Positions 19,435 to 29,500 of a stretch of 64,000 nucleotides of DNA are shown here, piece by piece. The stretch spans positions 108,028 through 172,027 of the forward strand of contig JAUCBJ010003790.1 of NCBI GenBank assembly GCA_032718475.1. Reading direction: 5' to 3'. This DNA is from Nemertoderma westbladi. Its lineage: Eukaryota; Xenacoelomorpha; Nemertodermatida; Nemertodermatidae. How positions within the stretch are numbered: position 1 is the stretch's first letter; each line of letters opens with the position of its first letter. The notes beneath the pieces were generated by a model that did no database searches, was not told the origin of the DNA, and worked only from the letters and a program-made list of their open reading frames with translations. The position numbers and the translations under genes were made by a program.

Positions 19435-22400
19435 GACTCACCTGGTAGAATTCCCGACTCTGACTCACCTGGTAGAATTCCCGACTCTGACTCACCTGTT
19501 AGAATTCCCGACTCTGACTCACCTGGTAGAATTCCCGACTCTGACTCACCTGGTAAAATTCCCGACTCTGACTCACCTGGTAGAATTCCCGACTCTAACT
19601 CACCTGGTAGAATTCCCGACGCTGACTCACCTGGTAGAATTCCCGACTCTGACTCACCTGGTAGAATTCCCGACTCTGACTCACCTGTTAGAATTCCCGA
19701 CTCTGACTCACCTGGTAGAATTCCCGACTCTGACTCACCTGGTAAAATTCCCGACTCTGACTCACCTGGTAGAATTCCCGACTCTAACTCACCTGGTAGA
19801 ATTCCCGACTCTGACTCACCTGGTAGAATTCCCGACTCTGACTCACCTGGTAGAATTCCCGACTCTGACTCACCTGGTAGAATTCCCGACTCTGACTCAC
19901 CTGGCAGAATTCCCGACTCTGACTCACCTGGTAGAATTCCCGACTCTGACTCACCTGGTAGAATTCCCGACTCTGATTCACCTGGTAGAATTTCCGACTC
20001 TGACTCACCTGGTAGATTTCCCGACTCTGACTCACCTGGTAGAATTCCCGACTCTGACTCACCTGGTAGAATTCCCGACTCTGACTCAACTGGTAGAATT
20101 CCCGACTCTGACTCACCTGGTAGAATTCCCGACTCTGACTCACCTGGTAGAATTCCCGACTCTGACTCACCTGGTAGAATTCCCGACTCTGACTCACCTG
20201 GTAGAATTCCCGACTCTGACTCACCTGGTAGATTTCCCGACTCTGACTCACCTGGTAGATTTCCCGACTCTGACTCACCTGGTAGAATTCCCGACTCTGA
20301 CTCAACTGGTAGAATTCCCGACTCTGACTCACCTGGTAGAATTCCCGACTCTGACTCACCTGGTAGAATTCCCGACTCTGACTCACCTGGTAGAATTCCC
20401 GACTCTGACTCACCTGGTAGAATTCCCGACTCTGACTCACCTGGTAGAATTCCCGACTCTGACTCACCTGGTAGAATTCCCGACTCTGACTCACCTGGTA
20501 GATTTCCCGACTCTGACTCACCTGGTAGATTTCCCGACTCTGACTCACCTGGTAGAATTCCCGACTCTGACTCAACTGGTAGAATTCCCGACTCTGACTC
20601 ACCTGGTAGAATTTCCGACTCTGACTCACCTGGTAGAATTCCCGACTCTGACTCACCTGGTAGAATTCCCGACTCTGACTCACCTGGTAGATTTCCCGAC
20701 TCTGACTCACCTGGTAGAATTCCCGACTCTGACTCACCTGGTAGAATTCCCGACTCTGACTCAACTGGTAGAATTCCCGACTCTGACTCACCTGGTAGAA
20801 TTCCCGACTCTGACTCACCTGGTAGAATTCCCGACTCTGACTCACCTGGTAGTATTCCCGACTCTGACTCACCTGGTAGAATTCCCGACTCTGACTCACC
20901 TGGTAGAATTCCCGACTCTGACTCACCTGGCAGAATTCCCGACTCTGACTCACCTGGTAGAATTCCCGACTATGACTCACCTGGTAGAATTCCCGACTCT
21001 GACTCACCTGGTAGAATTCCCGACTCTGACTCACCTGGTAGAATTCCCGACTCTGACTCACCTGGTAGAATTCCCGACTCTGACTCACCTGGTAGAATTC
21101 CCGACTCTGACTCAACTGGTATAATTCCCGACTCTGACTCACCTGGTAGAATTCCCGACTCTGACTCACCTGGTAGAATTCCCGACTCTGACTCACCTGG
21201 TAGAATTCCCGACTCTGACTCACCTGGTAGAATTCCCGACTCTGACTCACCTGGTAGAATTCCCGACTCTGACTCACCTGGCAGAATTACCGACTCTGAC
21301 TCACCTGGTAGAATTCCCGACTCTGACTCACCTGGTAGAATTCCCGACTCTGATTCACCTGGTAGAATTCCCGACTCTGACTCACCTGGTAGATTTCCCG
21401 ACTCTGACTCACCTGGTAGAATTCCCGACTCTGACGCACCTGGTAGAATTCCCGACTCTGACTCACCTGGTAGAATTCCCGACTCTGACTCACCTGGTAG
21501 AATTCCCGACTCTGACTCATCTGGTAGAATTACCCGACTCTGACTCACCTGGTAGAATTCCCGACTCTGAGTCACCTGGTAGAATTCCCGACTTTGACAC
21601 ACCTGGTAGAATTCCCGACTCTGACTCACCTGGTAGAATTCCCAACTCTGACTCACCTGGTAGAATTCCCGACTCTGACTCACCTGGTAGAATTCCCGAC
21701 TTTGACACACCTGGTAGAATTCCCGACTCTGACACACCTGGTAGAATTCCCGACTCTGACTCATCTGGTAGAATTACCCGACTCTGACTCACCTGGTAGA
21801 ATTCCCGACTCTGACTCACCTGGTAGAATTCCCAACTTTGACACACCTGGTAGAATTCCCGACTCTGACTCACCTGGTAGAATTCCCGACTCTGACTCAC
21901 CTGGTAGAATTCCCGACTCTGACTCACCTGGTAGAATTCCCGACTCTGACTCACCTGGTAGAATTCCCGACTCTGACTCACCTGGTAGAATTCCCGACTT
22001 TGACACACCTGGTAGAATTCCCGACTATGACTCACCTGGTAGAATTCCCGACTCTGACTCACCTGGTAGAATTCCCGACTTTGACACACCTGGTAGAATT
22101 CCCGACTCTGACTCACCTGGTAGAATTCCCGACTCTGACTCACCTGGTAGAATTCCCGACTCAGACTCACCTGGTAGAATTCCCGACTCTGACTCACCTG
22201 GAAGAATTCCCGACTCTGACTCACCTGGTAGAATTCCCGACTCTGACTCACCTGGTAGAATTCCCGACTCTGACTCACCTGGTAGAATTCCCGACTCTGA
22301 CTCACCTGGTAGAATTCCCGACTCTGACTCACCTGGTAGAATTCCCGACTTTGACACACCTGGTAGAATTCCCGACTATGACTCACCTGGTAGAATTCCC

Positions 22401-22737
22401 GACTCTGACTCACCTGGTAGAATTCCCGACTTTGACACACCTGGTAGAATTCCCGACTCTGACTCACCTGGTAGAATTCCCGACTCTGACTCACCTGGTA
22501 GAATTCCCGACTCAGACTCACCTGGTAGAATTCCCGACTCTGACTCACCTGGAAGAATTCCCGACTCTGACTCACCTGGTAGAATTCCCGACTCTGACTC
22601 ACCTGGTAGAATTCCCGACTCAGACTCACCTGGTAGAATTCCCGACTCTGACTCACCTGGTAGAATTCCCGACTCTGACTCACCTGGTAGAATTCCCGAC
22701 TCTGACTCACCTGGTAGAATTCCCGACTCTGACTCAC
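19435..22737 (-). repeat. 27-bp array of duplicated 5' splice sites (CUL3 intron 4)
   Basis: About 120 tandem 27-bp units directly joined to the end of exon 4. On the gene's strand the unit is GTGAGTCAGAGTCGG followed by GAATTCTACCAG. It differs from the last 27 nt of exon 4 (CTGAGTCAAAGTCGG then GAATTCTACCAG) at two positions. Each unit junction is therefore CAG|GTGAGT, a consensus donor. Variants include GTGTGT, TTGAGT and a few others. Two 28-bp units (GGTAATTC variant, near 21531 and 21775) shift the frame. Groups of 13 units are duplicated as a 351-bp higher-order block near the exon. Read in the exon 4 frame the array encodes SQSREFYQV repeats. The long reading frames on both strands are shadows of the repeat. 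Confidence 0.97.
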
Positions 22738-22933
22738 CTGGTAGAATTCCCGACTTTGACTCAGGAATGGATTTTCGAACTCCCGTTCGTAAACTTCCCG
22801 ATTATCGACCCCCAGTACGATTAACATCTGACAGGCGTTACGGATGGCCATTCTGTCGATAAGTTCCCCAAGTCGTTCACGCGATACCATATCGAGTAAA
22901 GTAAATTGTAAGTGTTCGCGTATCGTGCGGTAA
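22738..22933 (-). CDS. CUL3: Cullin-3, exon 4 (YRTIREHL to REFYQ)
   Basis: 196-nt exon. The peptide runs [20 protein letters not shown], then [20 protein letters not shown] and ends [14 protein letters not shown]. It matches the CUL3 region around IRNACQML very well. The acceptor is CTTGTTGTCGCAG|TT and the exon-proximal donor is TACCAG|GTGAGT. It starts with the third base of a codon (phase 2 from exon 3, giving AG|T, Ser) and ends in phase 0. Its last 27 nt are the founder-like first copy of the adjacent 27-bp array, so the true donor cannot be identified from sequence alone. I chose the copy next to the conserved coding end, because exon 5 then continues with AESQ as expected for cullin-3. 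Confidence 0.95.
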
Positions 22934-23516
22934 CTGCGACAACAAGATATAAGTAATTGATTAACTAAGAACTTATCCCCCGGCGGTGAAAAACTATACG
23001 GTAGATGTAAAATTAGTACAAACGATGAATATACTGAACCAGATGAGCCCAGCTCTACCCTGCAGAAGCCTCGTGTTTCTATCCTCGGGGTAGCGTTTAA
23101 ATCAATTGACTTGTATTCAAATCTGGCGCAATATAGAAAAGTGTACAAAATCAAGCAAAACCGTGAGTCCATCTCCATATGGTGTAATTACTGGTTTAGA
23201 TTTTCATGAGGAATCTGGGAAACCATGTTTGATAAACCCTATCTGTAAATGTGGACGGAGCGTAATTTTTTGACAAAAGGTGCAGTTATAAGGAGCTCTA
23301 TAGTTTCTATCGGGTCTGTATAAGTATAAGAGTTAACAACACACAAGAGATCCTGGAACACTTTATTTTATACCGCACACCTATAATGTACCCAATGGAA
23401 AAAATATTTAATAAATCACTCAGCTGTAATACACAAAAACAATTATCCAAATTCATCGAAGAGTTTTGAAGTTTTGTGGGTTTGAAGGACTTCGGATCGG
23501 AAGATAAAAGCATAAA
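22934..23516. other. Unique sequence at the 3' end of CUL3 intron 3
   Basis: About 580 bp between the exon 4 acceptor and the 60-bp array. It contains the pyrimidine-rich stretch before exon 4 (TATATCTTGTTGTCGCAG on the gene strand). I see no other gene, RNA or repeat. A minus-strand reading frame runs from here into exon 4 but is intronic. Confidence 0.6.
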
Positions 23517-24833
23517 CCGTCCCCTCCTGTAACCAGCGTTACAGCCAATAGCATTGCATATAATTGGTGCTTCAACCAGTCCCCTCCTGTAACCAGCGTT
23601 ACAGCCAATAGCATTGCATATAATTGGTACTTCAACCTGTCCCCTCCTGTAACCAGCGTTACAGCCAATAGCATTGCATATAATTGGTACTTCAACCTGT
23701 CCCCTCCTGTAACCAGCGTTACAGCCAATAGCATTGCATATAATTGGTACTTCAACCTGTCCCCTCCTGTAACCAGCGTTACAGCCAATAGCATTGCATA
23801 TAATTGGTACTTCAACCTGTCCCCTCCTGTAACCAGCGTTACAGCCAATAGCATTGCATATAATTGGTACTTCAACCTGTCCCCTCCTGTAACCAGCGTT
23901 ACAGCCAATAGCATTGCATATAATTGGTACTTCAACCTGCCCCCTCCTGTAACCAGCGTTACAGCCAATAGCATTGCATATAATTGGTACTTCAACCAGT
24001 CCCCTCCTGTAACCAGCGTTACAGCCAATAGCATTGCATATAATTGGTACTTCAACCTGTCCCCTCCTGTAACCAGCGTTACAGCCAATAGCATTGCATA
24101 TAATTGGTACTTCAACCAGTCCCCTCCTGTAACCAGCGTTACAGCCAATAGCATTGCATATAATTGGTACTTCAACCAGTCCCTTCCTGTAACCAGCGTT
24201 ACAGCCAATAGCATTGCATATAATTGGTACTTCAACCAGTCCCCTCCTGTAACCAGCGTTACAGCCAATAGCATTGCATATAATTGGTACTTCAACCTGT
24301 CCCCTCCTGTAACCAGCGTTACAGCCAATAGCATTGCATATAATTGGTACTTCAACCAGTCCCCTCCTGTAACCAGCGTTACAGCCAATAGCATTGCATA
24401 TAATTGGTACTTCAACCTGTCCCCTCCTGTAACCAGCGTTACAGCCAATAGCATTGCATATAATTGGTACTTCAACCAGTCCCCTCCTGTAACCAGCGTT
24501 ACAGCCAATAGCATTGCATATAATTGGTACTTCAACCAGTCCCCTCCTGTAACCAGCGTTACAGCCAATAGCATTGCATATAATTGGTACTTCAACCTGT
24601 CCCCTCCTGTAACCAGCGTTACAGCCAATAGCATTGCATATAATTGGTACTTCAACCAGTCCCCTCCTGTAACCAGCGTTACAGCCAATAGCATTGCATA
24701 TAATTGGTACTTCAACCTGTCCCCTCCTGTAACCAGCGGTACAGCCAATATCACTGCATATAATTGGTACTTCAACCTGTCCCCTTCTGTAACCAGCGTT
24801 ACAGCCAATAGCATTGCATATAATTGGTACTAG
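23517..24833. repeat. Highly uniform 60-bp array (CUL3 intron 3)
   Basis: Exactly phased 60-bp units, about 22 copies. On the plus strand each starts CCCCTCCTGTAACCAGCG and contains GCATTGCATATAATTGGTAC. Copies are nearly identical; the main difference is CCAGT versus CCTGT at the unit end. The copies at the right end (24721-24833) are the most diverged. Because 60 is a multiple of three, two minus-strand frames stay open over the whole array (for example VEVPIICNAIGCNAGYRRG repeats), but no start, splice or homology evidence makes them genes. A related GTAACC motif lies just outside at 24957-24975. Confidence 0.97.
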
Positions 24834-24999
24834 TGAAATAATATCAGTTCTAAATTCGTCCTTGAAAATGCTTTTAATTTGATGTATAATGTTCATACGC
24901 AGCATTTATAATGTTGGTTTGGCAGTGCCAATCGTACGATAAAACGTCCCCCACCTGTAACCGCCTGTAACCTGGTTATCGTTACATTTACATGGAAGT

Positions 25000-26575
25000 T
25001 ACATTTAGTTTGCTGTACATTTAGGCTACAAAGAGCATTAAGACCAATCGTGCCAGTGGAGTAGATGGTGTTCCCCCTGAGGTCTTTAAAATACCTGAGT
25101 GTTTAAAGCTCATCTATCCCATCATAGTAGACATGTACCGAACAACAAGAGTCCCACAAGAAATGAAAACAAATAAGTTGGTGCCAGTTCCCAAGAAGGG
25201 CAACCTAACACTCTATGGTTCTTTTCGGGGAATCTCATTGATCTCGATTGCTGCAAAGCTATACAATAGAATTCTATTAAATCGCATCAGGGATCCCATT
25301 GAGAGACTGCTCCGTGGAAATCAGAATGGGTTCCGTAAAGGTCGTGGGACCATGGAGCCCATTTTGGCACTTAGAAGGATAATTGAAGAGTTATCAAAAA
25401 AGAAAGACAGGCATCTGGCTGTTATCTTTGTTGACTTCTTCAAGGCCTTTGATTCAGTCTCTCGCTCACGTATGTTCAGCATACTTTCATTATATGGGAT
25501 TCCTGATGAAATTATTGCAGCAATCAGATCAGTATACGATGGTTCGACAACATTTGTGTCTACTGTTGATGGTGACACAGAACCATTTGAAGTGTTATGG
25601 GGCGTCCTCCAAGGAGACACACTTGCACCATTCTTGTTCATAATTGTTGTTGACTATGTTCTACGCATGTCCTTAGATCATCATAATGATGATGGGGTGA
25701 TGATAACTCCACCTACTGGCTCCAGAAGTCGAGGAAATACTGCCAAGTACCTAACTGATCTAGACTTTGCTGATGACTTAGGAGTACTCTCAGCGGCTCC
25801 TCAGCTCATTAGAACATGCTGCTTCTAGTGTTGGTCTTTTTATTAACTCCCGAAAGACCAACATTTTGACAGTTAACTTTGAAAGTCCTCAGCAAGTCTC
25901 TGATCGGATAAGCATAAGCTCAAAGGATGGTATGCTTGAGCATGTGGACGACTTCTGTTACCTGGGATCATGGATCCGGAAGTCAGGTGAGGACCTTCGA
26001 ATACGTAAGGGAAAGGCATGGGCAGCCTTGAATAGGCTTTCCAGGATTTGGAAGTCACCGAGAATTAATCGGAAACTTAAGGTCCGGTTATTTAGAGCAG
26101 CAGTAGTTCCAGTACTCCTCTACGGGAGTCCATGCTGGGCTCTAACTGCTGAGGACACCAAATCTCTGGATGGCACATTCACAAGAATGCTACGCCGGGT
26201 TCATTGTATCAAGTACAATGCACACATCTCCAACCAGACACTATATAACATTGGAGGTGTCTCGTTGGTTCCCCCAAAATCCCCCACTTGAACAAAGCCG
26301 CCTCCGCTTTGCAGGACATTGCTTTCACCTTGAGGACCAGCCAGTGCATAATCTTGTACTTTGGCAGCCTCATGGAGTGAATAAGCATGGTAGAAAGCCC
26401 ATGACTTTCTTGAGACGCATCTTAAAGGGCACTGGCCTTGAAGATGCGGATGATCTAGCAAATGTCATGGGTGATAGGGAGTTGTGGCGGTGCAATTTTG
26501 TCGATAAGCCGGCACAGCATTCTTAAAAATGCAGCTGCAATGCAGCATGCCGATCCTAGTAGTACATTTAGTTTG
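25000..26575 (+). mobile_element. 5'-truncated non-LTR retrotransposon (RTE-like), copy 1, with 13-bp target duplication
   Basis: The insert at 25013-26562 is flanked by TACATTTAGTTTG on both sides (25000-25012 and 26563-26575). It carries the C-terminal two thirds of a reverse transcriptase and ends with the same 3' sequence as copy 2 (ATGCAGCTGCAATGCAGCAT, then CCTAGTAGTA). It lies in CUL3 intron 3, antisense to the gene. The 5' truncation and target duplication are the usual products of target-primed reverse transcription. Confidence 0.88.
25037..26526 (+). pseudogene. Reverse transcriptase, truncated and frameshifted (copy 1)
   Basis: The reading begins in the RT palm (motifs GFRKGRGTMEPILAL, VDFFKAFDSVSR, GVLQGDTLAPFLF and DLDFADDLGVLS). 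FADD is the catalytic motif. Compared with copy 2, 20 nt are missing at about 25793 (CTCTCAG joined to CGGCTCC), which shifts the frame and gives an early stop at 25828. The C-terminal part continues in other frames (about 25866-26291, then 26170-26526): FCYLGSWI, LYGSPCWAL, then RLRFAGHC and WRCNFVDKPAQHS at the end. A second frame change is near 26275. The endonuclease domain is absent because of the 5' truncation. It is not functional. Confidence 0.9.
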
Positions 26576-26591
26576 GCCACTTTGTTGTAGA

Positions 26592-29500
26592 TGCGGTGCT
26601 CTATCTGTACAGGAAGCCGCGGGTTCGAGTCCGACAGGGAGCAGAGTAGTAGCGCGGTGCTCTATCTGTACAGGAAGCCGCGGGTTCGAGTCCGACAGGG
26701 AGCAGAGTAGTAGCGCGGTGCTCTATCTGTACAGGAAGCCGCGGGTTCGAGTCCCACAGGGAGCAGAGTAGTAGCGCGGTGCTCTATCTGTACAGGAAGC
26801 CGCGGGTTCGAGTCATACAGGGAGCAGAGTAGCAGCGCGGTGCTCTATCTGTACAGGAAGCCGCGGGTTCGAGTCATACAGGGAGCAGAGTAGCAGCGCG
26901 GTGCTCTATCAGTACAGGAAGCCGCGGGTTGGAGTCCGACAGGGAGCAGAGTAGTAGCGCGGTGCTCTATCTGTACAGGAAGCCGCGGGTTCGAGTCCCA
27001 CAGGGAGCAGAGTAGTAGCGCGGTGCTCTATCTGTACAGGAAGCCGCGGGTTCGAGTCCCACAGGGAGCAGAGTAGTAGCGCGGTGCTCTATCTGTACAG
27101 GAAGCCGCGGGTTCGAGTCCGACATGGAGCAGAGTAGTAGCGCGGTGCTCTATCTGTACAGGAAGCCGCGGGTTCGAGTCATACAGGGAGCAGAGTAGTA
27201 TCGCGGTGCTCTATCTGTACAGGAAGCCGCGGGTTCGAGTCCGACAGGGAGCAGAGTAGTAGCGCGGTGCTCTATCTGTACAGGAAGCCGCGGGTTCGAG
27301 TCCCACAGGGAGCAGAGTAGTAGCGCGGTGCTCTATCTGTACAGGAAGCCGCGGGTTCGAGTCCCACAGGGAGCAGAGTAGTAGCGCGGTGCTCTATCTG
27401 TACAGGAAGCCGCGGGTTCGAGTCCGACATGGAGCAGAGTAGTAGCGCGGTGCTCTATCTGTACAGGAAGCCGCGGGTTCGAGTCATACAGGGAGCAGAG
27501 TAGCAGCGCGGTGCTCTATCTGTACAGGAAGCCGCGGGTTCGAGTCCCACAGGGAGCAGAGTAGTAGCGCGGTGCTCTATCTGTACAGGAAGCCGCGGGT
27601 TCGAGTCCGACATGGAGCAGAGTAGTAGCGCGGTGCTCTATCTGTACAGGAAGCCGCGGGTTCGAGTCCCACAGGGAGCAGAGTAGTAGCGCGGTGCTCT
27701 ATCTGCACAGGAAGCCGCGGGTTCGAGTCCGACAGGGAACAGAGTAGTATCGCGGTGCTCTATCTGTACAGGAAGCCGCGGGTTCGAGTCCCACAGGGAG
27801 CAGAGTAGTAGCGCGGTGCTCTATCTGTACAGGAAGCCGCGGGTTCGAGTCCGACATGGAGCAGAGTAGTAGCGCGGTGCTCTATCTGTACAGGAAGCCG
27901 CGGGTTCGAGTCCCACAGGGAGCAGAGTAGTAGCGCGGTGCTCTATCTGCACAGGAAGCCGCGGGTTCGAGTCCCACAGGGAGCAGAGTAGCAGCGCGGT
28001 GCTCTATCTGTACAGGAAGCCGCGGGTTCGAGTCCGACAGGGAGCAGAGTAGCGCGGTGCTCTATCTGTACAGGAAGCCGCGGGTTCGAGTCATACAGGG
28101 AGCAGAGTAGTAGCGCGGTGCTCTATCTGTACAGGAAGCCGCGGGTTCGAGTCATACAGGGAGCAGAGTAGTAGCGCGGTGCTCTATCTGTACAGGAAGC
28201 CGCGGGTTCGAGTCCGACAGGGAGCAGAGTAGTATAGCGGTGCTCTATCTGTACAGGAAGCCGCGGGTTCGAGTCATACAGGGAGCAGAGTAGTAGCGCG
28301 GTGCTCTATCTGTACAGGAAGCCGCGGGTTCGAGTCCCACAGTGAGCAGAGTAGCAGCGCTGTGCTCTATCTGTACAGGAAGCCGCGGGTTCGAGTCATA
28401 CAGGGAGCAGAGTAGCAGCGCGGTGCTCTATCTGTACAGGAAGCCGCGGGTTCGAGTCATACAGGGAGCAGAGTAGCAGCGCGGTGCTCTATCTGTACAG
28501 GAAGCCGCGGGTTCGAGTCATACAGGGAGCAGAGTAGCAGCGCGGTGCTCTATCTGTACAGGAAGCCGCGGGTTCGAGCCCCACAGGGAGCAGAGTAGTA
28601 GCGCGGTGCTCTATCTGTACAGGAAGCCGCGGGTTCGAGTCCCACAGGGAGCAGAGTAGTAGCGCGGTGCTCTATCTGTACAGGAAGCCGCGGGTTCGAG
28701 TCCGACAGGGAGCAGAGTAGTAGCGCGGTGCTCTATCTGTACAGGAAGCCGCGGGTTCGAGTCATACAGGGAGCAGAGTAGTATCGCGGTGCTCTATCTG
28801 TACAGGAAGCTGCGGGTTCGAGTCCCACAGGGAGCAGAGTAGTAGCGCGGTGCTCTATCTGTACAGGAAGCCGTGGGTTCGAGTCCCACAGGGAGCAGAG
28901 TAGTAGCGCGGTGCTCTATCTGTACAGGAAGCCGCGGGTTCGAGTCATACAGGGAGCAGAGTAGTAGCGCGGTGCTCTATCTGTACAGGAAGCCGCGGGT
29001 TCGAGTCATACAGGGAGCAGAGTAGTAGCGCGGTGCTCTATCTGTACAGGAAGCCGCGGGTTCGAGTCATACAGGGAGCAGAGTAGTAGCGCGGTGCTCT
29101 ATCTGTACAGGAAGCCGCGGGTTCGAGTCCCACAGGGAGCAGAGTAGTAGCGCGGTGCTCTATCTGTACAGGAAGCCGCGGGTTCGAGTCCGACAGGGAG
29201 CAGAGTAGCGCGGTGCTCTATCTGTACAGGAAGCCGCGGGTTCGAGTCCGACAGGGAGCAGAGTAGTATCGCGGTGCTCTATCTGTACAGGAAGCCGCGG
29301 GTTCGAGTCCGACAGGGAGCAGAGTAGTAGCGCGGTGCTCTATCTGTACAGGAAGCCGCGGGTTCGAGCCCCACAGGGAGCAGAGTAGTATCGCGGTGCT
29401 CTATCTGTACAGGAAGCCGCGGGTTCGAGTCATACAGGGAGCAGAGTAGCAGCGCGGTGCTCTATCTGTACAGGAAGCCGCGGGTTCGAGTCCCACAGGG

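Noticed and set aside
19415-22862. Long reading frames on both strands ([18 protein letters not shown] and DSDSPGRIP repeats)
   Set aside because: All are frames of the 27-bp array. Only the first part continuous with exon 4 could ever be translated, through alternative donor use.
23307-24905. 532- and 453-codon minus-strand frames over the 60-bp array
   Set aside because: Repeat translation only; they lie in CUL3 intron 3 and have no homology outside the repeat.
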